The notes below the pieces were generated by a model. That model did no database searches and was not told the DNA's origin. It saw only the letters and a program-made list of their open reading frames with translations. From Shewanella mangrovisoli (GTDB taxonomy: Bacteria; Pseudomonadota; Gammaproteobacteria; Enterobacterales; Shewanellaceae), in contig NZ_CP080412.1 of the NCBI RefSeq assembly GCF_019457635.1, positions 1,736,001-1,800,000 of the forward strand: 64,000 nt of DNA, read 5' to 3'. Below are positions 27,887 to 37,405 of the stretch, one piece after another. A program made the translations under genes and the position numbers. Within the stretch, counting starts at the first letter, position 1, and each line of letters starts with the position of its first letter.

Positions 27887-28194
27887 TTTATGAGTTGTCG
27901 AAGGAGTCGTACTTTTGACTGGGAAATAAAGGGCTGAAATACGGTTTGTTAGCGAGGGAATTGCCGTAGCAAAAATGGTGTAAAACTTATGCTTAAGGTG
28001 ATGTTTTAAAAATTATTTAAAATAAAACAGTTAATTACATTTGGGGTGAATAGGGATTTATTTCGGACTGATGGGATTGGGGGACGCAGGCTTAAGCAAC
28101 GAAAGTGTGAGCCAATCTTGAGTGTAAATCGACTGTAAATCCGAGTACTCGACTAGGTTATTAGGTGATTTAGGGGCAAAGCGAGGAAAAACAT

Positions 28195-28220
28195 AAAAGC
28201 CATTTTAGAAAATGGCTTTA
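28195..28220 (-). terminator. Terminator of the DUF2798 gene
   Basis: On the minus strand AAAGCCATTTT, loop CT, AAAATGGCTTT is a perfect 11-bp stem, followed by a T-rich stretch. It starts about 25 bases after the stop. Confidence 0.8.
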
Positions 28221-28244
28221 GCAGCATTAAACACGGAGGTGAGT

Positions 28245-28526
28245 TTAAGGTAATTGCACAAAGGCGGCGGTTAACTTTCGCACTAAGGGGAGCACCATCA
28301 ATAGAGTCGGGAAGGCGACAATCCAAGAGATAAACCATGCGCTAAACCAGAGCTCAACAAATTGCCCCGATGCACCGACACCGTTTAAGGTACTGATCCC
28401 TGAAACGATGCAACTCATTAAAATTGATAGAAAAAACGGCATCACAATCGTAACGTATTTAGCGGGTAATTTTGGAGTACCAAAAATCGTACGGTTTTTA
28501 TTGGGTACAGAATCTATGCTGGACAT
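28245..28526 (-). CDS. DUF2798 small membrane protein
   Basis: 93 residues with two membrane segments (about 28-48 and 62-82). KLPAKYVTIVMPFFLSILMSCIVSGIST, then WFSAWFISWIVAFPTLLMVLPLVRKL, is the pattern of DUF2798. Function unknown. It is monocistronic with its own terminator, between two iron-uptake regions, which is the only contextual hint. Confidence 0.8.
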   Translation of the reverse strand: MSSIDSVPNKNRTIFGTPKLPAKYVTIVMPFFLSILMSCIVSGISTLNGVGASGQFVELWFSAWFISWIVAFPTLLMVLPLVRKLTAAFVQLP

Positions 28527-28707
28527 GGGGCCTCAATTGGATTTGCTCTGGCGAAAGAATCTATAGATTAGGCTTAATCATTAATACCTTAAGCACAACG
28601 TGTTCGCCATTCTAGAGACAAAGTGGCCTAAAAGCCATTGACGCTTAGCCATGATTCACCGTCTCGTTAGGCAAAGTCATGGTTTAGGAAGGGAGTCTAG
28701 CTTAGCT

Positions 28708-29133
28708 TTAATCTTGCCAGTTAGTCACCCATAATTCCCCTGTGACATTGACCCAATGACCGCGGGAGATCGGAGAGGTGCCCAGTTCGTTATCGAAGGG
28801 CAGGGGAAGGCTCGATTGCAATAGATACACAGTATCATCGGGCGTTTGGGTGATCTCAACGATTTGTCCGGATGCCTCAAAGTGACAATTATGTTTAGGG
28901 AAATGCAGACTCTGGCGATGTTCAATGATGTCGGTCTGCAGGTTTGCCTTGGCTAAGCGGCCGAAGAGTTCAACCTTAACCCACTGATTAACGGGAAAAC
29001 GTTGTTTAGCCTGTTGATCGCTCCCCTGATAATAAAACCACACCGGGGCGCCATTATCCCATTGGGCGGCCACTTCACCTTGAAAACCACAACCCCAAGG
29101 GGTGACGTAGAGAATATAGATTTGATACTGCAT
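28708..29133 (-). CDS. Hypothetical protein, 141 residues
   Basis: I do not recognise a named family. The start ATG 29133 (MQYQIYILYV) is chosen over 29151 because GGA lies 6 bases before it. The sequence has several short beta strands and many Trp and Phe residues (TPWGCGFQGEVAAQWDNGAPVWF), the look of a small OB- or SH3-like beta barrel. A segment with HFPKHNCHFEASG could bind metal. There is no signal peptide. It is transcribed toward the DUF2798 gene. Confidence 0.65.
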   Translation of the reverse strand: MQYQIYILYVTPWGCGFQGEVAAQWDNGAPVWFYYQGSDQQAKQRFPVNQWVKVELFGRLAKANLQTDIIEHRQSLHFPKHNCHFEASGQIVEITQTPDDTVYLLQSSLPLPFDNELGTSPISRGHWVNVTGELWVTNWQD

Positions 29134-29308
29134 AAAAAGTCCATTTACCATAACAAAACGGCCGATGTTACCGGCGCTATATTAACATCTCTTTCGCTAA
29201 GACATGCGACTCAGCGCTCAATATAAGCCTTGGGTTTGACAGTTTTAAGAAGCAGAGAGTTCTTACTTTGGCATCATTGGTTGTCGCAGTGTGGGAGGCG
29301 AGAAAGAA

Positions 29309-29336
29309 AAGGGCCAAATCCGATGATTTGGCCCTT
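29309..29336 (-). terminator. Terminator of the second TonB receptor gene
   Basis: AAGGGCCAAATC, a CGAT loop and GATTTGGCCCTT form a perfect 12-bp stem. On the minus strand it is followed by TTTCTTTC. It lies about 28 bases beyond the stop. Confidence 0.85.
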
Positions 29337-29363
29337 CAGTGGCGAAACACTCATTGAAGGCGA

Positions 29364-31313
29364 TTACAGCGTTAACGTCACCCCAGCGAACACGGCGCGT
29401 CCCGGCAGAATGGTTTCTGTGGTGCCGTCGGAATCTTCAGCGGGTTGCTCATTGGTAAAGTTGGTCATACCCGCGCGTAGCTTGATGTTTTCCGTTAATC
29501 GATAGCTGGTGCCAAAATCGAAGCGGCTATAGCCACTGCGTTTTATCGCGCTGCTATCTAAGTAGTCACCAAAATAGTTACCGCTGACATAGAGTTGCCA
29601 GTCATCAGTCATATGCCAATCGAGCTGAAGATTGGCGGTTTGGTCGGGACGTCCATTTAACTCTGAACCATCGCTTTTTTCCGTATCGAGATAGCTGTAG
29701 TTGCCTTTAAGACTGAGATCTTCGGTCAAATCGATTCGGCCCGTCAGTTCTATCCCCTGTAAAGTCACTTCGGACTCATTGTAATAAGTCCGGCTCGGGC
29801 TCACTCTATCCCAGGTCGATACTGTGATTAAGTCTTTGACTTTATTGTGGTAGGCCGTTGCTGAAATATCCCAGGTGTTGTCACTCATTAGCACTGAGAA
29901 CTCATAGTTTACGCTGGTTTCTGGGTCGAGATCGGGATTACCAACCACGGAGCAGGCACCACCGCAACTGACTGATGCAAAAGTGGGCGATGACTCAAAT
30001 AACGCCGGAGCCCTAAAGGCCGTGCCGACACCGCCTTTAAAGGTCAGTTTATCGGTGGCACGATAGACAATATAGGCGCGCGGACTGAGGTTATTGCCAT
30101 ACTTTTCATTATCTTCGTAGCGGGCACCTAAGGTCAGCGTCCAGTCATCTAAGAAGTCGATTTCATCTTGGGCGAAGAGTGAGTATTGGTCGACGCTATC
30201 GCCTTTGGTTGTGGGGTACTGAACGGGATCTTCAACCTCAGTCTTATGGTATTCGCCGCCTAAGGTAAAGTCCTGCTGCCATAGGCTGAAAAAGCTGGTG
30301 GCTTTGAAGCTGGTATTTTTTTCATCAATATGGCGTCCTAAAGGCGGCTGTAGGCTGTAACGGCTGTTGTAGTCGTAGAGCTTAGAATCTTCGAGATTGG
30401 CCTCTAACTGGGTTTGGCCCCATTGCCAGTCTGCCTTGTGGGTAAGGCCAAAGGTGTTGCGCTCGATTTGCTGTTCGCGCTTTGATTTTTCAGCATAGGT
30501 CGTGAGGGGGACTTTGTCTTTATCATATTGATAATCAAAGTCTAATGTTTGATTGTCAGCCAACTGCCAAGTAAGTGCGCTGTAGAGTTTCTTGGTTTTA
30601 CGCTCTTCTATGGTATCGAAGGTCGGTGTGATTTCGGGTAATTGCCAAAGATCCTGCTCTGCGGATTCGGCGGTGAGCATCAGCCCTAAGCTATCGGTCA
30701 ATTTCCCCGAGGTAAACACGTTGTAGCGTTGTCTATCGCCGCCTTCACCTTCTTGCATTTGACTGTATTCGGCATCGAGGGTGAGCTGCCAATCCTCGGT
30801 CGGCGCCTTAGTGATCACGTTAATCACCCCGCCAACGGCGTCCGAGCCGTAGAGTGCCGACATAGGACCACGGACAATTTCGACCCGCGAGATTGCATCA
30901 ATCGGAATTGCGGTAATGTCGAAGTTACCGCCGCGCCATAAGCCGTTTGAGGAGGACACGCGTTTGCCGTTAACGAGCATTAGTACATAGGTTTCATCCA
31001 TACCACGGACATAGAGGCTGTTACGTCCTGCGTTACCGCTGACCACGTTGACCCCGACACTGCCACGTAGCACATCACCGAGATCTTTTACGGGCAGCAA
31101 CTTAATCTCTTCGGCATCGATAACAGAGATAGAGGCGGGCGCCGAACTTAACTGTTGGTCCTTAGCGCTGGCGGTGACCACTATATGTTCGAGTTCTGTG
31201 TCATCGGCCTGTGCCGACAGGAGTGGTTGCAGTGAACAGGCGAGTGCTAACAGTGCGAAAGGAAAACGATTTAGCGTTTTATGGTTACTCAATTTCAATC
31301 CCCCGATATCCAT
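29364..31313 (-). CDS. TonB-dependent receptor, catecholate type (CirA/IrgA-like)
   Basis: 649 residues. A signal peptide ends at LLSAQA; a TonB box follows (EHIVVTASA). The plug has VLRGSVGVNVVSG, SLYVRGMDETYVLMLVNGKRV and VEIVRGPMSALYGSDAVGGVINVIT, the pattern of CirA, FepA and IrgA receptors for catecholate siderophores. The barrel ends in TLTL. A near-perfect Fur box lies 95 bases upstream. An alternative TTG start near 31293, with GGGGG before it, would shorten the protein by about 7 residues. The divergent secreted esterase suggests uptake of an ester-linked siderophore such as enterobactin. The ligand is inferred. Confidence 0.9.
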   Translation of the reverse strand: MDIGGLKLSNHKTLNRFPFALLALACSLQPLLSAQADDTELEHIVVTASAKDQQLSSAPASISVIDAEEIKLLPVKDLGDVLRGSVGVNVVSGNAGRNSLYVRGMDETYVLMLVNGKRVSSSNGLWRGGNFDITAIPIDAISRVEIVRGPMSALYGSDAVGGVINVITKAPTEDWQLTLDAEYSQMQEGEGGDRQRYNVFTSGKLTDSLGLMLTAESAEQDLWQLPEITPTFDTIEERKTKKLYSALTWQLADNQTLDFDYQYDKDKVPLTTYAEKSKREQQIERNTFGLTHKADWQWGQTQLEANLEDSKLYDYNSRYSLQPPLGRHIDEKNTSFKATSFFSLWQQDFTLGGEYHKTEVEDPVQYPTTKGDSVDQYSLFAQDEIDFLDDWTLTLGARYEDNEKYGNNLSPRAYIVYRATDKLTFKGGVGTAFRAPALFESSPTFASVSCGGACSVVGNPDLDPETSVNYEFSVLMSDNTWDISATAYHNKVKDLITVSTWDRVSPSRTYYNESEVTLQGIELTGRIDLTEDLSLKGNYSYLDTEKSDGSELNGRPDQTANLQLDWHMTDDWQLYVSGNYFGDYLDSSAIKRSGYSRFDFGTSYRLTENIKLRAGMTNFTNEQPAEDSDGTTETILPGRAVFAGVTLTL

Positions 31314-31407
31314 TATCTAATTAATTAACAAAGCAAAAAAGGTAAATTTTTGTAAATCGACTATTTCAACTGGTCGCCAAAATAGCACAATCACTCATTC
31401 CTTTGAA

Positions 31408-31422
31408 TGATAATAATTGTCA
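31408..31422. promoter_or_regulatory. Strong Fur box between the receptor and esterase genes
   Basis: TGATAATAATTGTCA matches the TGATAATNATTATCA core at 14 of 15 positions, the best Fur site I see in the window. It lies 95 bases from the receptor start and 160 from the esterase start, so it could repress both divergent genes when iron is plentiful. Confidence 0.85.
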
Positions 31423-31581
31423 TTTACAATGTAATCGAAGATGATGTGATTCATGTCACTTAGCAGGATGGAGGAGGGGAAAGATTGTCGCCTTGTCCCT
31501 CAATACAGACTGCGCATTATTAGCGTCTTAAATGCATTTTCATCGAATATTCAATATCTTCCCAATAGGAAACAGTACCCA

Positions 31582-32637
31582 ATGCGATACTTTTTAGTTG
31601 TAGTCGGTTTATTGATGGGGAGCGTGATATCGCAGCCCACTGCGGCGGTGGAATATCAAAGCCAGCAATTGCAGTCCAAACTGCTTAAGGAAACACGGCA
31701 GTATCTGATTGCACTTCCTGAGGGATATGCACAATCGACTGAAGCGTATCCCGTTGTTTATCTGCTGGATGCAGATGAACAATTTGACCATATGGCAAGC
31801 TTGTTACAGTTTTTAAGTCAAGGTGCTATTCCACAGATCCCTAAGATGATTATTGTTGGTATTAACAACACTGAAAGGATGCGGGATTACACACCGACCC
31901 ATACGCTGGTGTTGCCGAGTGGAAAAAAAGGCAATCCCAAATACCAGCAAACGGGGGGCGCGGGGCGATTTTTAGATTTTATTGAGCAGGAATTAGCGCC
32001 GAGCATACATAGTCAGCTGCGAACCAATGGCATTAATGTGTTGGTGGGCCACTCCTTTGGGGGCTTACTAGCGATGGAAGCGCTACGTACCGACAGGCAA
32101 CTTTTTTCGGCCTATATCGCCATTGATACTAGTCTGTGGTTTGACAGCCCACATTACCTCACTCAGCTCGAAAACCGAGTTGAAAAGGGTGATTTCAAGC
32201 AGAAACAACTCTTTATGGCGATTGCAAATAATCCCTTGTCACCGGGATTTAGCGTGTCTTCCTATCATAGAGATTTAAATTTGGCCTTTGCGGATAAGCT
32301 GACTAAAAGTCCCCCTCAAGGGCTGAGTTTTGCGGCCAAATACTATCCCGACGAGACACATCAGAGTGTGAGTCACATAGGTTTATACGATGGTATTCGC
32401 CATCTGTTTAAAGACTTTGCCATCGATATCTATGCCGAGACGTTTAGCAAGCAGCAAGTGATTGACCAATATCGATTATTATCGGAGCGCTTTGGCTTGA
32501 GGGTGACTCCACCTCAGCAATACCTCGAGCAGTTGATCCAATATAGCGAGAGACAACAGCTCAGCGATCGCAAACAAAGCCTTGAGTCATTGAAAGCGTA
32601 TTTTGCAGGTGTTAAGTCAAATGAGGCACTGAGGTAA
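31582..32637 (+). CDS. Secreted alpha/beta-hydrolase esterase (esterase D / IroE-Fes-like)
   Basis: 351 residues from ATG 31582, chosen because it begins a clear signal peptide (MRYFLVVVGLLMGSVISQPTAA). The 43 residues upstream in the same frame look non-coding. The esterase-D fold is seen in YPVVYLLDADEQFDHMASLL, the nucleophile in VGHSFGGLLA, and the catalytic His near ETHQSVSH. The family includes siderophore esterases (IroE, Fes), which open ester-linked catecholate siderophores. The divergent TonB receptor and shared Fur box support such a periplasmic role. Other periplasmic esterase functions remain possible. Confidence 0.8.
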   Translation: MRYFLVVVGLLMGSVISQPTAAVEYQSQQLQSKLLKETRQYLIALPEGYAQSTEAYPVVYLLDADEQFDHMASLLQFLSQGAIPQIPKMIIVGINNTERMRDYTPTHTLVLPSGKKGNPKYQQTGGAGRFLDFIEQELAPSIHSQLRTNGINVLVGHSFGGLLAMEALRTDRQLFSAYIAIDTSLWFDSPHYLTQLENRVEKGDFKQKQLFMAIANNPLSPGFSVSSYHRDLNLAFADKLTKSPPQGLSFAAKYYPDETHQSVSHIGLYDGIRHLFKDFAIDIYAETFSKQQVIDQYRLLSERFGLRVTPPQQYLEQLIQYSERQQLSDRKQSLESLKAYFAGVKSNEALR

Positions 32638-32685
32638 ACCTGATTGTCGAACTGAGCTGGACGGATTTTTAGCGCTTAGAAACAA

Positions 32686-32717
32686 CTGAGCACAGGTGTA
32701 AACACGCCTGTGCTCAG
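32686..32717 (-). terminator. Hairpin terminator after trpA
   Basis: CTGAGCACAGG and CCTGTGCTCAG form a perfect 11-bp stem, extended by GTGT/ACAC inside. The T run after it is weak (GTTGTTTCT). It ends about 17 bases from the trpA stop. Confidence 0.65.
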
Positions 32718-32733
32718 ATGGTCAGTGGTTTAA

Positions 32734-33570
32734 TTAGGTTGCCGCTTTCATGGCGCGGGTAAATTCGCCTAATGCTGCCAGCAATTTCACTTCATCCTGT
32801 TGATGAGCTTCGATAATTTTCACCACGGCCGAGCCCGAAATCGCACCCGCTGCGCCCGCTTTGATGGCGGCGCTCACTTGAGCGGGCTCGGCAATCCCAA
32901 AGCCTAATAGCGGTGGCGGCGCATTAAATGCTTGCAGCTTAGCTAAAATATCTTCAACGGGTGTTCCTGCCTTAGTGTCTGTGCCTGTCACACCGGCGCG
33001 GGACAATAGATAGGTATAGCCTTCGCCACTTTGGCTCACTTTTTCAAGGGTTTCGCTATCGGCATTGGGCGGCGCGATAAAAATTGGCGCGATACCATGG
33101 GCCTTAGCGGCTTGAATAAAAGGCGCCGCCTCTTCTACTGGCACATCGGCGATAAGCACGGAATCCACGCCCGCTTGCTGTGCTTTGGCATAAAAAGCAT
33201 CGATGCCATTAGCGAATACCAGGTTCGCATACAGCAATAACCCAATCGGCAGCTCAGGGTATTTAGCGCGAATTTGCGCTAATAAGTTGAAGCACTGTGT
33301 GGGTGTTGTACCCGCGGCGAGGGCTCTGAGGTTCGCGCCTTGGATCACCGGGCCATCGGCCAGCGGATCGGAGAAGGGAAAGCCTAATTCCAGAGCATCG
33401 GCACCATTTTGCACTAAGGTGTCGATAATTTTCAGTGACAGCTCAGGGTTTGGATCGCCTAAGGTGACAAAGGGCACAAAGGCGCCGCGGCCTTCGGCTT
33501 TTAAACGGCTAAACGCTGCGTGATAACGGCCGCCTTGATGAGGGATAGTTTGGGTTGCAGTGTTGCTCAT
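32734..33570 (-). CDS. trpA: Tryptophan synthase alpha subunit
   Basis: 278 residues. Catalytic Glu in [10 protein letters not shown] and Asp in [10 protein letters not shown] are present, as are the glycine-rich phosphate-binding loops GFGIAEP and GAISGSAVV. It cleaves indole-3-glycerol phosphate to indole, which is channelled to TrpB. It is the last gene of the trp operon, 5 bases after trpB. Confidence 0.97.
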   Translation of the reverse strand: MSNTATQTIPHQGGRYHAAFSRLKAEGRGAFVPFVTLGDPNPELSLKIIDTLVQNGADALELGFPFSDPLADGPVIQGANLRALAAGTTPTQCFNLLAQIRAKYPELPIGLLLYANLVFANGIDAFYAKAQQAGVDSVLIADVPVEEAAPFIQAAKAHGIAPIFIAPPNADSETLEKVSQSGEGYTYLLSRAGVTGTDTKAGTPVEDILAKLQAFNAPPPLLGFGIAEPAQVSAAIKAGAAGAISGSAVVKIIEAHQQDEVKLLAALGEFTRAMKAAT

Positions 33571-33575
33571 CGTTG

Positions 33576-34766
33576 TTATTCCTCTTTACCGTTTAAAATG
33601 TCTGACACAGTGAAAATATCCTTATCGCCTCGGCCCGAGAGGTTAACGACCAAAATGGTTTCTTTGGTGCACTCTTTCGCTAGGCGCAGGGCGTAAGCGA
33701 GGGCGTGGGCCGATTCAAGCGCGGGGATAATCCCTTCGCTGCGAGCCAATAATTGGAAGGCTTCTAAGGCTTCATCATCGGTGGCCGATTCGTAGCGCGC
33801 ACGGCCAATCGCGTTCAAATGGGCGTGTTGTGGGCCAACGGAGGGGAAGTCAAGGCCTGCCGAAATCGAATAAGACTCTTCGATTTGGCCTTCACTGTCC
33901 TGCATCAAAGGCGCCTTCATACCAAAGAAAATCCCGGTTTTGCCATGTTTGAGCGGCGCACCGTGCATATGGGTATCGATGCCTTTACCTGCGGGTTCGA
34001 CCCCAATTAGCTCGACGCTGGTTTCCTCAATAAAGTCGGAAAACATACCAATGGCATTCGAACCACCGCCGACACAGGCGATCACCGCATCGGGCAGACG
34101 ACCTTCGCGCTCCAGCATTTGCTTCTTGGTTTCTTCACCGATCATACGTTGGAACTCACGCACTATGGTCGGGAAAGGGTGTGGCCCTGCGGCTGTGCCT
34201 AATAGATAGTGGGCTTTTTCGTAGCTGCCGGACCAGTCGCGCATGGCCTCGTTACAGGCATCTTTTAAGGTGGCAGAACCTGAGGTGACAGGAATGACTT
34301 CTGCGCCCATCAAACGCATTCTAAATACGTTAGGTGATTGACGGGCAACGTCTTTCGCGCCCATATACACTTTGCACTTTAATCCCAGTAGCGCACAGGC
34401 AAGGGCGGTGGCAACGCCGTGTTGGCCAGCGCCGGTTTCGGCAATAATCTCCTTTTTACCCATACGTTTAGCCAATAATGCTTGACCCAATACTTGGTTG
34501 GTTTTATGGGCGCCGCCGTGGAGTAAATCTTCCCGCTTGAGGTAGATTTTCACCATAGGGTTAGGGCTTAAATTGCGGGTTAAGGTCAGTGCCGTTGGGC
34601 GACCCGCGTAGTTTTTAAGCAGGTCGGTAAACTCGGCTTGAAAGGATTCATCGGCCTGCGCTTCGACAAAGGCGTTTTCGAGTTGCTTGAGGGCGGGGAC
34701 TAAAATCTGCGGCACATACATACCGCCGTATTCGCCGAAATAAGGGTTAAGCTTTAACTGTGACAT
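33576..34766 (-). CDS. trpB: Tryptophan synthase beta subunit
   Basis: 396 residues. The pyridoxal-phosphate lysine is in HGGAHKTNQ, the phosphate-binding loop is GGGSNA, and AETGAGQHG and the C-terminal NLSGRGDKD are conserved. It condenses indole with serine to tryptophan. A 108-base gap with two perfect hairpins separates it from trpCF, so trpBA may be expressed at a different level from the upstream genes. Confidence 0.98.
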   Translation of the reverse strand: MSQLKLNPYFGEYGGMYVPQILVPALKQLENAFVEAQADESFQAEFTDLLKNYAGRPTALTLTRNLSPNPMVKIYLKREDLLHGGAHKTNQVLGQALLAKRMGKKEIIAETGAGQHGVATALACALLGLKCKVYMGAKDVARQSPNVFRMRLMGAEVIPVTSGSATLKDACNEAMRDWSGSYEKAHYLLGTAAGPHPFPTIVREFQRMIGEETKKQMLEREGRLPDAVIACVGGGSNAIGMFSDFIEETSVELIGVEPAGKGIDTHMHGAPLKHGKTGIFFGMKAPLMQDSEGQIEESYSISAGLDFPSVGPQHAHLNAIGRARYESATDDEALEAFQLLARSEGIIPALESAHALAYALRLAKECTKETILVVNLSGRGDKDIFTVSDILNGKEE

Positions 34767-34795
34767 ACCTTGTTCCTTATCCTATTCATTTGTTT

Positions 34796-34857
34796 CGATG
34801 GCGTTTTAGGTTAACGCCATCGAGTTTCAATTCTGGCTAGCCTGTGCTTTGCACAGG
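34796..34857 (-). other. Two perfect hairpins in the trpCF-trpB gap
   Basis: CGATGGCGTT/AACGCCATCG (34796-34822) and CCTGTGC/GCACAGG with a TTT loop (34841-34857). Neither is followed by T in the operon direction. They may be processing or stability elements; see the finding. Confidence 0.6.
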
Positions 34858-34874
34858 TTTTTATAAAAGCTGGT

Positions 34875-36362
34875 CTAGAGTCGTAATTGACTAAATGCCG
34901 CTTGAATTTTCTCTGCCGACTTAACGCCGGGAGCCGTTTCGAGGCCAGAGTTAAAATCTAAGCCGTAAAATCCTTGGGCGTTGGCTCGGGCGGCATTGTC
35001 AGCATTGAGGCCGCCAGCGAGCATGGCCTCGGCTTTATGGGCAATGGGGAGTTGCCAATCAAAGGCTTGCCCCGTGCCACCAAAACCTGCGTCATTCTTG
35101 CTATCAAAAAGATAACGCTGCACCCCTCTTGGCATCGCAGCAAGCTCACCACTTTGAGCATCGACACTGACCGCCTTCCAAATTTGAGTGTTCAGTCCGG
35201 CCTGTTGCAGCAATTGGCTTAACTCGGCAATTTCCAACTCAGTCTCACTGCCATGCAGTTGCAGCGCGGCTAAGCCACATTCTTGGGCGATATTCGCCAT
35301 GAATTCAGGCGTGCTGTTCACACATACGCCGACAAACTCAATGGCGGGCAAGTTGGCGGCGCGGTATTGCTGTACTAACTGTTTGGCGGCATCTTGGGTG
35401 AGCGCGCGTGGCGATTTTTCAGCAAATATCAGCCCCGCATACACGGCGCCGGCAGTGGCCGCCGCTTGAATATCTTCAAGGCGAGTCAGGCCGCAGACTT
35501 TATTGTGACCGAAGATCAATTTACGGCAGGCTAAATCAATGTCTTCTTCGGCCATAATCGAGCTACCGACTAAGAATCCATCGACTAACGGACTTAAGCG
35601 GCGCACTTGCTCGTTAGTGTAAATGCCCGATTCGCTGATCACCACGCGATCGCTGCCGATGTGTGGCGCAAGGGCTTCGGTGGTGGCTAAATCGGTACTT
35701 AAATCCCGTAAGTTGCGGTTATTAATACCAATAATAGGTGCGTTTAAGGCGATGGCGCGTTTCAGTTCTTCCTCATTGCTGACTTCGGTCAGCACATCGA
35801 GTTGATACTTGGCTGCCTCACTGGCCAGTTGCTGATATCGCTCATCCTCGAGCACTGAAAGCATCAGCAGAATCGCATCGGCGCCCTGATGAGCGGCCAA
35901 CTTGACTTGATATTCGTCTACAAAAAAGTCTTTACACAGAATAGGTTGGCTCACTTTTGCCCGCACTTTCGGGATATAGTCCATGTCTCCTTGGAAAAAT
36001 TGCTCATCGGTTAATACCGAAATCCCGGCGGCATATTGGGTATAAATCGATGCGATGGCTTCGACATCAAAGTCTTTACGGATTAAGCCTTTGGATGGAC
36101 TGGCTTTTTTACACTCTAAAATATAACCCGCCTTCGGGGCTTTTAAGGCGGCAAATAAACTACGGTCCGAAATCTTGGGGGTTAAGCTGTCCTCAGGAAA
36201 GCGCAACTTTAGGGCGGCGATATGGGCGGCCTTGGTATCGACGATACGGGTTAAAACGTTCGCTTTTGCGGTGCTGGTTTGCATGCTACCCCTTACATCC
36301 TGCGATGCTTGATTATCTTCCGAGCGATGGGCGTCGGGTTGTTGAACCTGTGCCATGGTCAT
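34875..36362 (-). CDS. trpCF: Bifunctional indole-3-glycerol phosphate synthase / phosphoribosylanthranilate isomerase
   Basis: 495 residues, with TrpC at about 35-290 (ILECKKASPSKG, PILCKDFFVDEYQ, ISESGIYT) and TrpF at about 290-495 (KVCGLTRLEDI, GVCVNSTPE, LQLHGSE, DFNSGLE). The fusion is as in E. coli. It converts phosphoribosylanthranilate to indole-3-glycerol phosphate in two steps. The first 30 residues before TrpC are an Asp/Gln/Ser-rich tail without similarity. The ATG overlaps the trpD stop (TAATG), so translation is coupled; a second in-frame ATG two codons on is also possible. Confidence 0.96.
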   Translation of the reverse strand: MTMAQVQQPDAHRSEDNQASQDVRGSMQTSTAKANVLTRIVDTKAAHIAALKLRFPEDSLTPKISDRSLFAALKAPKAGYILECKKASPSKGLIRKDFDVEAIASIYTQYAAGISVLTDEQFFQGDMDYIPKVRAKVSQPILCKDFFVDEYQVKLAAHQGADAILLMLSVLEDERYQQLASEAAKYQLDVLTEVSNEEELKRAIALNAPIIGINNRNLRDLSTDLATTEALAPHIGSDRVVISESGIYTNEQVRRLSPLVDGFLVGSSIMAEEDIDLACRKLIFGHNKVCGLTRLEDIQAAATAGAVYAGLIFAEKSPRALTQDAAKQLVQQYRAANLPAIEFVGVCVNSTPEFMANIAQECGLAALQLHGSETELEIAELSQLLQQAGLNTQIWKAVSVDAQSGELAAMPRGVQRYLFDSKNDAGFGGTGQAFDWQLPIAHKAEAMLAGGLNADNAARANAQGFYGLDFNSGLETAPGVKSAEKIQAAFSQLRL

Positions 36363-37405
36363 TATTCCTGTGCTTCGCTGCTGACTTTAGCGAGTTGATT
36401 CAGTAATTCAAAGGCTTTGCCGCTTTTTATGGTATTGAGCGCAAGGGCGGTGCCGGCTTTGACTGAGGCCGACAGGCCACACAGATATAAGGCACAACCC
36501 GCATTGATGGCAACCGCATGGGTGTGGGCGTCGCTGCCTTGTCCTTGCAAAATAGATTGAGTGATTTGGGCGTTTTGTGCGGGCTCTCCGCCTTCAAGTT
36601 CGCTAATTTGGGCTTGTGGCACACCAAAATCCGCCGGCGTTAGTTGATATTCAATAATCTCACCGTCTTTAAGCTCGGCGACCTGTGTGCTGCCATGGAG
36701 CGCCACTTCATCTAAACCACTGCCGTGTACCACCATGGCTCTTTGCGTGCCAAGGGCTTGCAGTACGCGGGCGATGGGCGTCACTAGCTCTGGGCTATAG
36801 ACCCCAAGTAACATAAATTCTGGGCGTGCTGGGTTAATCAATGGCCCTAACACATTGAATAAGGTGCGAGTTTTCAGCGCTTGGCGCACGGGCACCGCAT
36901 GTTTGACACCGCCATGGTAGTGGGGCGCAAACAGGAAACACAGATTGAGTGATTCCAGGCAACTGCTCGCCAGTTCGGGTGACATGGTTAAATCGATGCC
37001 AAATTGGGCGAGTAAATCCGAAGAGCCCGATTTGCTCGAGACCGAGCGATTACCGTGTTTTGCGACCTTGGCGCCAGCGGCTGCCGCGACAAAGGCTGCT
37101 GTGGTGGAGATATTGATGGTATTAAAACCATCGCCACCGGTGCCGACGATATCGATAATCCCTTGGCTACGGCTTGAGGCTGGATAGGGGAATGGCTTGG
37201 CGGCGGCGCGCATCGCATCGGCGGCGCCACTGATTTCAGCAATGGTTTCACCGCGAATTTTAAGGGCCATTAACATTGCCGCCATCACGGCCTCATTCAT
37301 TTCACCTTGGATAAGGGCGCTAAAGAGGCTGGCGGTTTGCTCGCGGGTTAATGCCTTACCCTGAAACAAGATATCGAGCAGGGGCTGAATCGATGTTGCG
37401 CTCAT
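36362..37405 (-). CDS. trpD: Anthranilate phosphoribosyltransferase
   Basis: 347 residues. Conserved motifs are VGTGGDGFNTINIST (phosphoribosyl pyrophosphate and magnesium site), KHGNRSVSSKSGSSDLL, and VVHGSGLDEV. It joins anthranilate to PRPP. It is a separate gene from trpG, unlike the E. coli trpGD fusion. It overlaps both trpG and trpCF by one base at TAATG junctions. Confidence 0.97.
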   Translation of the reverse strand: MSATSIQPLLDILFQGKALTREQTASLFSALIQGEMNEAVMAAMLMALKIRGETIAEISGAADAMRAAAKPFPYPASSRSQGIIDIVGTGGDGFNTINISTTAAFVAAAAGAKVAKHGNRSVSSKSGSSDLLAQFGIDLTMSPELASSCLESLNLCFLFAPHYHGGVKHAVPVRQALKTRTLFNVLGPLINPARPEFMLLGVYSPELVTPIARVLQALGTQRAMVVHGSGLDEVALHGSTQVAELKDGEIIEYQLTPADFGVPQAQISELEGGEPAQNAQITQSILQGQGSDAHTHAVAINAGCALYLCGLSASVKAGTALALNTIKSGKAFELLNQLAKVSSEAQE

